A DNA stretch of 64,000 nucleotides from positions 64,514,800 through 64,578,799 of the forward strand of contig CM049314.1 in assembly GCA_026874595.1 (NCBI GenBank), written 5' to 3'. Position 1 is the stretch's first letter, and every line of letters begins with the position of its first letter. Under the pieces are notes generated by a model that made no database searches, was not told the origin of the DNA, and worked only from the letters and a program-made list of their open reading frames with translations. Source of the DNA: Sipunculus nudus (lineage: Eukaryota; Annelida; Sipuncula; Golfingiida; Sipunculidae). A program made the translations under genes and the position numbers. Shown piece by piece: positions 11,601-21,560 of the stretch.

Positions 11601-13066
11601 GGGTATGTTCTTACGTCAAGAAGCGGAAGACTCGTTTCTTCCTGCTTATTAACCAGCCTCCACGCAGGGACATGATCTATTGAGGCAAATGTTTCATAGA
11701 TAGACCTGTGTGGAGAATGCTTAGCGTTCTTAGCGACTAATGCTTAGTCGGAAGTGTCAAGTCATGTTTCCGGTAATATTGTCTCAGTTATGTGGTTGTT
11801 ACAGTTCGTCCTGCTCAGAATCGACAAGAAGACACAATCAGTTTTCTTACTTATAAAGTGCGTGTTCCCGGTATAAAGCACAATCAGTCATACCCCCGCC
11901 CCCCCCCCCCCCTCCCAAACACCCCCACCTTCCGTCCACCGTTCCTTTGTTCAATATACACAGAAATATTATTATCTCTGATTTTCCTAAACTGATCCAT
12001 CGTCTAATATACCTAGGTAACAGGTTTATTCTGATTTATATTTTTAACCTTCACATAATTTTTAACATAGCTTTTCTCTGTTACCACTCAGTTGCGGGCT
12101 ATATTGTAAGAGAAGCTCCCAGCGACTGCTAGACGATTACTCACTTCTAATATCATTAAATATTCTGCAATATGCGTCATGTAAACGCTTATTCTAGCAC
12201 TGGAATGTTGCCAAGTACTGATGTACTTTTTACGAATAACAAAAGCTTAATGTCAACTTGTTTCCCTCGACGGGTCGGCTGCATAGGCTAGAGATTTATC
12301 ATTTCTAGGAAACGGGGAATGAAAATGTCAATGCATTTTATGAAAAAGACATTTCAAAATTTGTGTTATTGACAATGCCTCAGATGAGGCGTAGCTTAGC
12401 TGTCTCCGACTTGGACAAAGGGCAAGTTAAGATACGTGTGATTTAGTATTTGCAATAACAACACCGGTGGACCTTAATTATCCGCGTGGTTTTACCAGGC
12501 AGCAACACAGGTGATTTACGGCTCATTTTGCCTTGACAGTTCGTCTTCATAAACATCAGCGTTGCCACAGATGGTTAACTGTGTATTTTCCCAATTACCC
12601 AAAGCGCAGCTTACGGTTGATGTGTGCCAAGCATCATCATACCATCAAGTCTGTGGCTGCCACACTTTCACAGACCTTGATTCAGTGAGCTACTCTTGCA
12701 TCCAATTTGAAGATGGCGCCGAGTGAATTGGAGACTATTTTTTATCCTGTTCTTTTTTTTTTAAATTTGTACACACACATACACAAACACACTGAGCACC
12801 CATGCGCGCTACGCTCCATAAGCAATTGTTACGCTATGCTCAACTAAACGCTGCAAGGCTACAAGTAAAGTTTGGCCACCAGGCGGTGCTGTCTCTGTTG
12901 AATTCCCTCATGCATAATATTTAACCCCCCCCCCCCCCCCCCCCTTTGGTATACACAGGATCCAATCTGACTTTTAAGGACAGTCGCTATACTAACTTGC
13001 TGGTGTGGTCTTTGGTTAGTTATTTATCCCCAGCTGTTTGCAAATTTTCCCTCTTGCAGTGCCGTA
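11601..13066. other. Single-copy DNA, partly enhancer-like, with poly-C tracts
   Basis: No gene supported. C homopolymers occur near 11898-11912 and 12926-12944. The block at about 12390-12720 is less AT-biased and free of simple repeats. It contains words such as ACCTTAATTATC, CAGGTG and AAGATGGCGCC. It could be a conserved regulatory element, but only comparison with other species could show that. Confidence 0.35.
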
Positions 13067-13067
13067 C

Positions 13068-13187
13068 TACGAGCTACACATGGACGCATCCATTGTTGTT
13101 TACCCATTGAGCCGATCAGATTTGGTTTACGAGCTCTGCATGGCCGCAGTCAACTTCGTTTACACGCTGAGATAATCAGATTTGAAT
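13068..13187. repeat. Two diverged 60-bp tandem units
   Basis: TACGAGCT followed by CATGG-CGCA and a TTTAC...ATCAGATTTG block occurs at 13068 and again 60 bp later at 13128. The period is a multiple of three and an acceptor-like TTTTCCCTCTTGCAG precedes it, but the second unit has an in-frame TAA. It is annotated as a repeat, not an exon. Confidence 0.6.
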
Positions 13188-13210
13188 TTTCCCAGCGCAA
13201 ACTGGCTGGG

Positions 13211-13230
13211 TGTTTGGCAGCTTGCCAAAC
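13211..13230. promoter_or_regulatory. Perfect NFI-type palindrome
   Basis: TTGGC-AGCTT-GCCAA at 13214-13228 fits the nuclear factor I consensus TTGGCN5GCCAA exactly. It sits inside a longer inverted repeat (TGTTTGGCA / TGCCAAACA, 3-base loop). It could equally be a chance hairpin. Confidence 0.4.
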
Positions 13231-13578
13231 ATGAAGAATCCTTTCATTTCTCGCGGCATATGGGTGGAAGGTCTCCGGGAAGTCACGCGCTGTGTTCAGA
13301 GCGTACCATGCGCGCATTCACGTATTGATGCTGTCTACTAGTGTTGACAAGCACATATTCCGTCCATATGAGCCAATTGTGTCAGTCAATGGCAGTAATT
13401 AGGCGCATGAGCACATACAGTACTGTCAAGTACTTGTGTAATGAAATATTAAAAGGTCATGGAAAACGAAAAATGCAGACCCTCAGATAAAAGTTAAAGC
13501 GCCAAGTATTTATCGAGCTTTCTACCTGGTGCATGGTAGTTGCTACCTGGTGCGATCTTTTCAATATCAGAGCTGTCT

Positions 13579-13797
13579 CTGTGGCTTAGTTGTAGAACAG
13601 AGAATCAAAGCCGAGGAGAGGGGAGATTTTTGACGAGCGGACCACCAATCACGGTGGACGCATCGCATGCTTAAATGCGAGGCCGTGCCCCATGGCCGTG
13701 TTTCACTCATAAGCAAGTGCCTCTGTGGTATGACCCGGCAATGGAGAGGATTACATCCAAGGCCCGCAGGTGCGAAAGTCACCGGGCCTGGTTAACA
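13579..13797 (+). mobile_element. Diverged tRNA-derived SINE, family 1
   Basis: Begins CTGTGGCTTAGTTGTAGAAC (degenerate A box), then AATCAAAGCCGAGG. The body includes GCCGTGTTTCACTCATA, TATGACCCGGCAATGGAGA and CACCGGGCCTGG. The same blocks in the same order occur on the minus strand at 36285-36612, which keeps an intact B box. This copy has lost the B-box segment, so it should not be transcribable by RNA polymerase III. Confidence 0.6.
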
Positions 13798-15221
13798 TCA
13801 GTTGAAAATGAAAAGAATCGTGCGCAACGGTTTTTTTACGTAGCCAAAACCGGAATGAAAAAAAAATCTGCAGATGTACACACTTCACCTAGTTGCATGA
13901 ATTACGTTTATTTTTTAATTTAAGTAAACATTTTGATTAAAAGGATTATTATGTTCCTATTTTGACACCATACTGCCTTGTATAAACTGGAATATATAGT
14001 ATGTAAGATTGCATACTTTAAGGTAGATAAAAGTTTATAAATATTGTCGATTACTCGTTTTGTAAAATGATAGAAAAAAAGAGTGAAGGAATAATGATAT
14101 CGTTCTTAAAATAATTATATGAAGCCTTGTATATTCATAGTGTGGTTTTATTATTAATATAATTTGACAAAACTTGTTTAACGTTACAATAAGCGTCTTT
14201 TTATTGATTGTGCAAGGCCTTTGACTTATAACTGCCAGGATAGGGTCCTAAACGCAAGTGTTTCCTTTTGCATTGATTAACTGTCATAGGCATTTTAACA
14301 TTTAGTTATTAAGTTATTAAGATAGGTACAATGTATATAGATGCAGAGATGGTGTGATAAGTAATAAGTGTGAAGTAATCAGTGAGTCCTCTCTATTCTC
14401 TAAGTCAGTGCCGGAGAATGATAGTTTTCCCCTTTTCATGATAGGGTTCAATAAATATTTCATTTGATCATGGAAAAACATGTTAAAACAGAACTGTTTT
14501 GTTAATCTGATAATGCAAAACATTACAAAAAATTCTTATAGACATATTAAAAATAATATAAGTGGCTTGTAAGCAAAATTTGTAATCTGCTGTAAATCAG
14601 AGCAAACATTTTGATGCGGGGTCACCCCGCGAAGTTTCAAATAAAAGCAACCTTTCTTTTATTTTTGTTTGGTCTTAGAAAGCCTATATGATCTGTCGTC
14701 ATGACATCACCGAGGATCTCTGAGGTTCTCGTGTGAATTCATCATTTTGGCTCATACGTACTGGCCTATATCGAACCAGAGATCGACTTTCAACTCCGAC
14801 GTCCAACGCCATGACACTAGTCCATGTCTATAAAAAGGGTTTCATGGTCCAAGGGGACATGAAAAGCTGTAAGGTCAGCAAGACTCGGAAATCAACGCAC
14901 CAAACTGGTTGCTTCCGATATCATCTGGGATATCAGTCTATAACACACGTAACTATGTCTGTAGTGGAAAAATCTGCGAGTCATATTGATGCAGATAATC
15001 AAAACCCCACTTTGGAAGTGATACGATTGTTATAATTGATGGCTATATCTGTCTATCAACTTGAATTATACCTAACTTTCCCAAGGGTAAATTTTGTCTG
15101 AATGCTCTATGACTCCCATAAATACAAAATATCTCATGAATAACAAATGGCCTACAAACACATATACTCTAAGAATAGACATCTGAACCATTTTTGAAAT
15201 ATACGTGCACTTTAATTATAG
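13798..15221. other. AT-rich DNA with no recognisable gene
   Basis: No exon or repeat supported. The 100-codon frame at 14733-15035 has no recognisable domain and is not called. Confidence 0.5.
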
Positions 15222-15634
15222 GTAGGATTGTTAAATCATATTCGATAATCGGAAGAAAACAAAAAACGACCGATTATCGATTATCATTTATTTTAGTACC
15301 ATATATTTTACCATAATTTTCTTTATAGAAATATACGTGAAGTATTGACCGAGTAAATTCAGTTCAACATGAACATCAGACTGAAAGGTCAAGCTAATTG
15401 CCGGATTGTTGACACTCATTCTTTACACAGGGTTAAGTTTTAATTTTGTTCACTGTTATTTTTTAGCCGTATTACTTATATTTCAAACAGAATGAGAATA
15501 TTTTCTTTCGGGATAAAATGACTTCTTTTGATGTGTGTATATAATTGTTAGTGATCGATTATACCAAAATTGAATCGATTTAATCGATTAATAAAGACCA
15601 ATGATAGAAATAATCGATAAATTGGCAAACCACT
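15222..15634. mobile_element. ATCGAT-rich inverted-repeat element (candidate)
   Basis: The left side contains AAATCATATTCGATAATCGG and CGATTATCGATTATC. The right side contains ATTTAATCGATTAATA and ATAATCGATAAATTGGC, close to the reverse complement of the left. Both ends thus converge on TTATCGAT-type words about 400 bp apart. This is consistent with an old DNA element, but the termini and target duplication are not clear. Confidence 0.4.
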
Positions 15635-15642
15635 AATTAACA

Positions 15643-15645
<3 letters not shown>

Positions 15646-15681
<36 letters not shown>
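15646..15681. repeat. (TA)n microsatellite
   Basis: Pure dinucleotide run. Confidence 0.95.
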
Positions 15682-15683
<2 letters not shown>

Positions 15684-16353
15684 ATTATTCAATTACATTA
15701 AGTTTTTCACCTTCTTTTCATCGTCATTCGCACCTACGGTCGTCTGTGGGAAGATTTAATCTACAATAATTTAATGTAGCAGGACACACAATAACCAAAT
15801 GGGCGTTCTTATTTCATAAAGGTTGTGTCTAGACACTGTAATTTACGTAACAGCATTTATATGTAAAAAATTATTTACAGAGGTAATAGTGATGACGTCT
15901 CATTAGACGCGGTGTTTTCATGTTGTTAGGGCTGTCCAGTGTTTCAAATCAGTTCCTTAGTTAACGTCAATAGCTAATATAATAAATTTATAATAGAAAA
16001 CATGATGGAATAATGGTATAATACATATTAAAGCAAGCTATTCACATACCTAATTTTAATAGGAATTACTTGAATTCTGGCTCCGGCTGCACACAAGTTA
16101 ATGAGTTTAGTTTTTGTTAGAAAAAGTGTTTTAATTCGCCTCTGTGACGGGTGGGGGGTTGTTTTTCTACAAGTTGTTATGAAACACAGCAATGTTGACA
16201 AACGGAAAAGACTATGTCACCTAAGGTGGTTGGTGGCATATATATAAAAGTTGAACGCCCATTGCAAACAATCTGGTTCGCCTGATTTGCTGCCATTTAT
16301 TATTGTTCAATGTAGTTTTGCGAGCGCGCCGCCCTTGTTGTAAAGGATGTAGA

Positions 16354-16455
16354 CAAAACAAGCAGTTTCTGTGCGTTTTCTGACCTAGTTTTATAAAAGG
16401 TTCACCGAATTTATTTTAATTGATAGACGTCAGCTATCGAAATAAGCCCCTTCAA
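16354..16455. repeat. Dispersed repeat with TAGACGTCAG core, copy 1
   Basis: Contains CTGACCTAGTTTTATAAAAG, GATAGACGTCAG and AAATAAGCCCCTTC. Matching blocks occur at 27841-27940 and 42630-42725. The copies are diverged, so this is an old non-coding family. Confidence 0.45.
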
Positions 16456-16649
16456 TTATACGAATAGGTGTTTCACATCCATAGGTTGCTGCGTGCAGGT
16501 CCGAAGCTGCAAATTGTCCAAATAACTTATGAGTTATAAGTTATTTATGGAAGTGAACATTTTTTACTGAAGTCAAACATGTTAATACCGGAAGATATAA
16601 TTAAAACTCCCTAAGAGTTTCACAAAAATTTAGCAATAAATATATCATC

Positions 16650-16975
16650 GTATTTTGGCCGAGTGTCATTGCATCATGCGCCAGTTACAAACGCCAGAGG
16701 TTAATTCCAACATTCTACTTGCGATATCCTCTTTTTAGACTGTACGCAAAATGGTAGGCTGCATTTTTTCGAAGTAATTGATAAGCCAGGGATAAATATT
16801 GTCATGGAAACGCAAGAGGAAAGTACTCCGAGGCGGACATTTATCTGCGGAGGGAGTTTGGTGGCATTAGATCTGTATCTTACAAGTAGAGGAGGAAGAA
16901 ACGCTTTGGAGATAACCTCGCCCTGTTCCAAAAATTGTAGTAGGATTGCTTTCAGACTGGTTTACTGAATTCAGC
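16650..16975. repeat. Dispersed repeat with GGAGTTTGGTGGC core, copy 1
   Basis: Shares with 19670-19975 and 59920-60190 the block ATTTATCTGCGGAGGGAGTT, then TGGTGGCATT..ACCTGTATCTT, a run of GGA/GAAACGC and GATAACC. The minus-strand frame of 76 codons across it is incidental. Confidence 0.5.
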
Positions 16976-19669
16976 AGGATGTTCACCTATACATTATCGT
17001 TGTTAACGTGGGCATATTTTCGTTCTCATCAATAGCTAAAGTCAACTATACTGCTGTTATAAATGATTAAATGGTCTTTCGTAGATGGATGGATGTCTCT
17101 GAATCCTAAATTAGTAAAACAATGAAACACAACTGTAAAAAAAAGTTTGATTTTTCATACATTGTATACATATTTTACTGAAACGTCTTTTTTTGTGTAC
17201 AATAAAAAACATCAAACACATGTATTTACAACTTTATTTTTTACTAAGAATTTTTGGCTGTGATTCCGACTTCCAATATGAAAATCGGAGACCATGCCAG
17301 CATACATATTTACAATCCGATACCGTATTAAATTCCACTGAGCCACAATGTCTTTTATATACAGCGTATATGTTCTATATTTTCACTCCATCTTCGAGCA
17401 CAGACCAGGCAAACTTAGTAATTAACAAAGAAATCAAAACGCTCCCGGGGCCGTGGATAGACAGCATACTATGCTTTCTCTGTACGCTTCCGGTTACACT
17501 GACATTTGATGGTTCTGACGCAAGGCGGCTGAAGGACGTGGAATATTTTGCCCTGTCGATACGCTGCCAATTGTACTAGCTTTTGAACAATATTGTTACC
17601 AGACAATGCCCTGAAATGCATCGTGTGTATGATCCATCTGTCAACCAATAAATTCCTGGGCGCTTTATCAACAACTAACAATATTTTATCGAATTCAGGT
17701 TGCCGGCGATACGGGAGAGCACTTTTTCGGAGGTACACATGCAAGTAAGAGCTCTTTGAGTCAACAAATCGTATTAACCAATCATTATGCCTATTGCAAA
17801 TTATCCAATAAGTCAATATTGCCCTCTCCTGGCCAAATCCAGCATACCAAATCTAAGTTAACAGTGCTTAACAAATATACAGTGTTAAAAAGAGTAAGTT
17901 ACCGAAATTCTTAATTATTTTGTGCTTGTATGTAAATGTTCTCTTTAAATATAATTCGATTGCATGGGTAATTTGTTATAATTATCTTTCAAACAATACA
18001 ACAGGACTTTCCATAGAATCGCCTTGTCGCTGATGCTAGGGTAACAAAACTGCACGCCTTGCATAGCTTTGTCGCCACGAAGCCTCCTGTATGAGAGTTT
18101 CTATGTGATGTATCGAGCAAGCCTATATCTTGTCTTAAGGTTCCGCATGACTTGCATTAAACTTAATTGGATCCAGTCTCTAGTGTCCGATGTGGCCAAA
18201 TGATGTCGCTAATGTGGTCGCAAACCACCCTGCAACATCCAGGTCTTTCATGGGGCGAGTTCACCCGTGTTTTCTTATAGATGTCGCTGTGATAGCCCCT
18301 TCGCAAGTCATTGTGAATTTTCTTCAAAGTTAGGCTTAAATACGGATGAAAATCCCCCTTGGGACATATATGGCATCGTTTCATGGATGAAGTGCAGTAG
18401 ATACCTTAGTCTTACACGAATTCAGTAATATTACATCCACCCGTGCATGTTTTGAGACTCGGCTGTCCATTCAAATAAAAATTCCGCAATTTGTGGTCAG
18501 CATAAGACTCTTACGTGACCTACGTTGGCGTCATAAACCCGCTAAAGGAATAACCGTACAAAATATCCGTGCTATTGAGGCTGAAACAGTAGAGTCGTCC
18601 GTGGATGTTATATCATCGAAAAAAAATATTAGACGGGTAGACACTGCAGAATGTGCAAAAAAAAAAAACAGTTTGTCTTTTGGCATAACTATTGACATGA
18701 GACATCTGAATCACAGAACCATTTTTGTAAGTAGCGATGCCATGGTAACCGTCAACTCCCAATACGTCAACTGCAGTTTGTAATCCGACTTAAGGGTTCA
18801 TGTACAAAACCCAGTTAAATAATTCAACCTTGTTATAGGTATCCCTCTTAATACAGAAACTAAAATATTTAAACATATTCGACGAGTTCAACAACTAGGT
18901 ATTTACAGACCGTTACGCACGTAATAGCAATGATATATTTTTAGTTTTATCTCGCTGTTAAAACAGAGTGGACGACAGCTGCAGAAGGTCTGACCTTTGA
19001 ACCGGAACAGACTATTCTGATGTCCAATCTGACGCCATGTACACAATGTCATAATTTTTTTGTTTTATTTTCTTGAGACAAACAAAAAAAAGGGTCGCTT
19101 TTGACTCTTTGGGTCTATAATGTACAATAATCAACACAGATACATTTCTATAATTCTTTTCCAGATGAGTCTATCACACGTTAATTAACATTCATAACTA
19201 AACTTTGTATTTGGCAGAAAGGTTTTTTCGTCACACAAAGCACTAGCACCCCTATCAGGCCCTATACGAACAAGATAACAACATTATGATACGCCTCGAA
19301 GAAACCCGAGCCGCCCAAGTCCCTTGAGAAGGCAAAGCATCCCTTGCGAACGTTCATAATACAGCTCAAGACGATCCGATGTCTATGATGTATAAGCTGC
19401 ATGATTTATCATAATGTTGTATAGAAATGTGCCACCATATAGGAATCACTAACCCTTCCTGCATAAAATTAATTATTAGATTAACATATTTAGTATGACC
19501 ATTAGCCCCATGTGGCATTTATGATCAAATTTATCTGGATGTGTGGTCAGCTGATATGGCTTGTATGACTCATCATTTTTATGTCTTGGTAGAGGTGGTT
19601 TAATGTAATGATAGTCTGGTGCAACGTGGATGATGCATTACGATTTCTACTGAATCGAGCTGCGTCCGT
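16976..19669. other. Unannotated DNA
   Basis: Two opposed frames overlap at 17193-17579 (+, 128 codons) and 17469-17816 (-, 115 codons). Neither has a recognisable domain, and they cannot both be real. Nothing else can be supported. An ordinary mix of short A and T runs is present. Confidence 0.45.
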
Positions 19670-19975
19670 GCTGTTCTAGTTTCTGCATCTTTACATCCGC
19701 CATCCAACTTTCAACATCCGGGTTTTAGTCTTACAAAAGATGGCGGCGCCGCATGAATCCTTTTGCAAGGCTTACGAAGAATGAATGAATCAGAGTTTGA
19801 TAAGTATGACACATAGTTACTTAGTAAACAGTGTCAAGGCGCTAATTTATCTGCAGGGGGAGTTTAGCGGCGATTGGACCCATATAGCCGCAAAAAGAGA
19901 CGGGAATAACGCAATAGAGTGGCCACGCCCCATATCGTTAAATACAGTAGCTTTTCATCTAATGATCACCATATT
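19670..19975. repeat. Dispersed repeat with GGAGTTTGGTGGC core, copy 2
   Basis: Includes AAGATGGCGGC at about 19737-19747 (a YY1-type word) and ATTTATCTGCAGGGGGAGTT, then TAGCGGCGATTGGACC. It aligns in order with 16650-16975 and 59920-60190. The copy at 59.9 kb has AAATGGCAGC where this one has AGATGGCGGC, so that word is part of the repeat. Confidence 0.5.
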
Positions 19976-20047
19976 ATGATCAAGGAGCATTTTTAGGTGA
20001 TTCATGATCTTATCCAGCTGATCAAGCATATGTCATTGTAACTGTAC

Positions 20048-20064
20048 CAGATCATAATGATCTG
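20048..20064 (-). other. Stem-loop just 3' of the 475-residue gene
   Basis: CAGATCA-TAA-TGATCTG is a perfect 7-bp stem with a 3-base loop, 13 bases beyond the stop codon and so in the expected 3' UTR. Five or six GATC words crowd the next 100 bases. Confidence 0.45.
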
Positions 20065-20076
20065 TTGGAAAAACAT

Positions 20077-21504
20077 TCATTTTTCTGCGTCAGGGGCTAA
20101 TTCCTCTTCACTACTTCCCGGCTCCCGCTCTTCACATATAGAGTCTTTATGTAACCGGAAACGGCTCGGTCGTCTGCCTTTACTTTCCATATCTTCAGGT
20201 TCCGTGATCGTTATTGCAATAGGTGTCGAGCGGTTAAACTCCTCTTTCGCCGTAGTTCCGGTAGGTTTCCCGGGAGTATCTTTAGCAGGCATGTTTGCAG
20301 CGGCTTCTTGCTGCACATTTTGAGGATCAGGGAACACAACCGGAAGCATGCCCACCATACTTGACCTCCGGCTTGAAGGGCACAGAACGGTACCTGCTGG
20401 TACCAGCAAATATTGCTGACCGCCAGCGCCCTCTATGACGGATTGCCTGCGTACTTGTTCTCCGGTGGGTTGTGTCTTGGCTTCCGGTTGGGATTCTTCA
20501 CTTTTGGTCCCTGTTACAAAGGTTGGCTGCGCTGATTTCCGCCTCTCCTGGTTTTTGTCAGAGTCAGTCGGAAAACCGTCTTCACTGTCTTGCGGCACAA
20601 TAAGCGGTACCATACTGACTATTGATGCCTTACGGGGACTCTGGTTTCCATATTGTACAGGAGGCACCAACAGGTACCGCGACCCCTGATAAATCGGCGA
20701 CGCTGATTGGCTGGTGGTCTCCTCCTTACCGCCACAAGCGTTTTGACCCTGAGCCACAAGAAGAGGGGAGAACATAATATTTGATGAGCTTGACCGAGAA
20801 TTTGGCATACCCGCGGTGGGGTCACTAATAGCGCGCGTGAGGGGTACGTAACATATACTGGGGCGGGTATATCTACGCTGGTCAACTTTCTCCCCGCTCT
20901 CTCGAGGTCCCGACAAGACCGCTGTAGCCGAACACACGCTCCGCCTCACACCGTTTGCGATATCCTCTGGTGGCCGAAGTAAGCACTGTGAAGTAGCATC
21001 ACTTGGATCCTCCTCATCAAATAGATCACTTGTCTCGAACTGAGCTTCTGAAAAATACACCGGAGTAGACACCAGCTCGGTGCGTCCGTATCCGCCATCG
21101 AAATGAACCAATGGCGTCAATGGCGTCAATGGCGTCGGAGACGACGATAATTCGCCAATCACGATTCCCTGCTGGGGTTGCGCCACCAAACATTGTAATT
21201 TCTTCTTCGCGTAGCAATGTATATAAAAGCAGTTTACGATGACGTAAACGATAACGACACTCGAAGCACCAATTAAAAATGGCGGCACAAGCCAGTACCT
21301 CCCTTGCCTTTCGCGTGGCCTTCTGTGTGTTTCCCCACCTCCATTGCCCCTTGGTGGCTTCGGTTTCGGAGGAGGTGGAGGTGGGCATGTTGCGTTAGTA
21401 TTCCCCGAACACCCCAAAACAGGGGGCGCTGTTGAAATATGATACACGCATATTATCACAAAAATGTTCAGAGACTTTAAAGCTAGATCTCGCGAGAACA
21501 CCAT
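20077..21504 (-). CDS. Type I membrane protein with repetitive, R-R-x-S-rich cytoplasmic tail
   Basis: 475 residues in one uninterrupted frame, by far the longest in the window. Residues 1-31 form a signal peptide with a hydrophobic core (IFVIICVY) and likely cleavage near Gly31. The ectodomain is only about 40 residues, with Cys32, Cys40, a sequon at Asn37 and a proline run at 41-51. One membrane span covers about 71-98, followed by KKK. The tail (103-475) is low-complexity, rich in Ser, Pro and acidic residues. It contains degenerate repeats around residues 212-252, 276-309 and 364-397. The clearest pair shares YLLVP, then 17 residues from Tyr to Ser of R-(K/R)-x-S, then (I/M)V-x-M-x-P. Basophilic-kinase sites of R-R-x-S type occur at 324, 355, 382 and 447, plus R-K-A-S at 294. 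The start is Met1: an in-frame TGA lies seven codons upstream and the next Met is residue 233. The family is not recognised; a signalling adaptor or receptor is an inference. Confidence 0.85.
   Translation of the reverse strand: MVFSRDLALKSLNIFVIICVYHISTAPPVLGCSGNTNATCPPPPPPKPKPPRGNGGGETHRRPRERQGRYWLVPPFLIGASSVVIVYVIVNCFYIHCYAKKKLQCLVAQPQQGIVIGELSSSPTPLTPLTPLVHFDGGYGRTELVSTPVYFSEAQFETSDLFDEEDPSDATSQCLLRPPEDIANGVRRSVCSATAVLSGPRESGEKVDQRRYTRPSICYVPLTRAISDPTAGMPNSRSSSSNIMFSPLLVAQGQNACGGKEETTSQSASPIYQGSRYLLVPPVQYGNQSPRKASIVSMVPLIVPQDSEDGFPTDSDKNQERRKSAQPTFVTGTKSEESQPEAKTQPTGEQVRRQSVIEGAGGQQYLLVPAGTVLCPSSRRSSMVGMLPVVFPDPQNVQQEAAANMPAKDTPGKPTGTTAKEEFNRSTPIAITITEPEDMESKGRRPSRFRLHKDSICEEREPGSSEEELAPDAEK
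21488..21497. promoter_or_regulatory. TCTCGCGAGA promoter-type element
   Basis: A perfect 10-bp palindrome lying within the first codons of the 475-residue gene. In vertebrates this word is a core-promoter element bound by BANP (earlier assigned to ZBTB33). Here it overlaps codons for Phe-Ser-Arg-Asp, so it might be a coding coincidence. Its pairing with the CRE 20 bp away is what makes it notable. Confidence 0.45.
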
Positions 21505-21517
21505 TGCGGAGCCACGA

Positions 21518-21525
21518 TGACGTCA
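21518..21525. promoter_or_regulatory. Perfect CRE palindrome, 13 bp before the start codon
   Basis: TGACGTCA, the full CREB/ATF consensus, lies between a TATA-like ATATAA (complement of 21555-21560) and the ATG at 21504. With a TATA box there, transcription would start near 21525-21530, giving a very short leader. The TGA of this site is also the in-frame stop that fixes the start codon. Confidence 0.55.
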
Positions 21526-21560
21526 CCTCTGTTGCTTTTGAAATCCGTTTGAAATTATAT

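Noticed and set aside
12876-12891. CTCF-like word CCACCAGGCGGTGCTG
   Set aside because: Two mismatches at informative positions of the core. Kept only as a curiosity.
17193-17816. Two overlapping opposed frames of 128 and 115 codons
   Set aside because: Their length is within chance for 64 kb of AT-rich DNA. They have no recognisable domain or splice context and cannot both be genes.
19737-19783. Possible first exon starting ATGGCGGCGCCG with a YY1-type word
   Set aside because: The frame stops after 14 codons, and the same segment aligns with the dispersed repeat copies at 16.65 and 59.92 kb.
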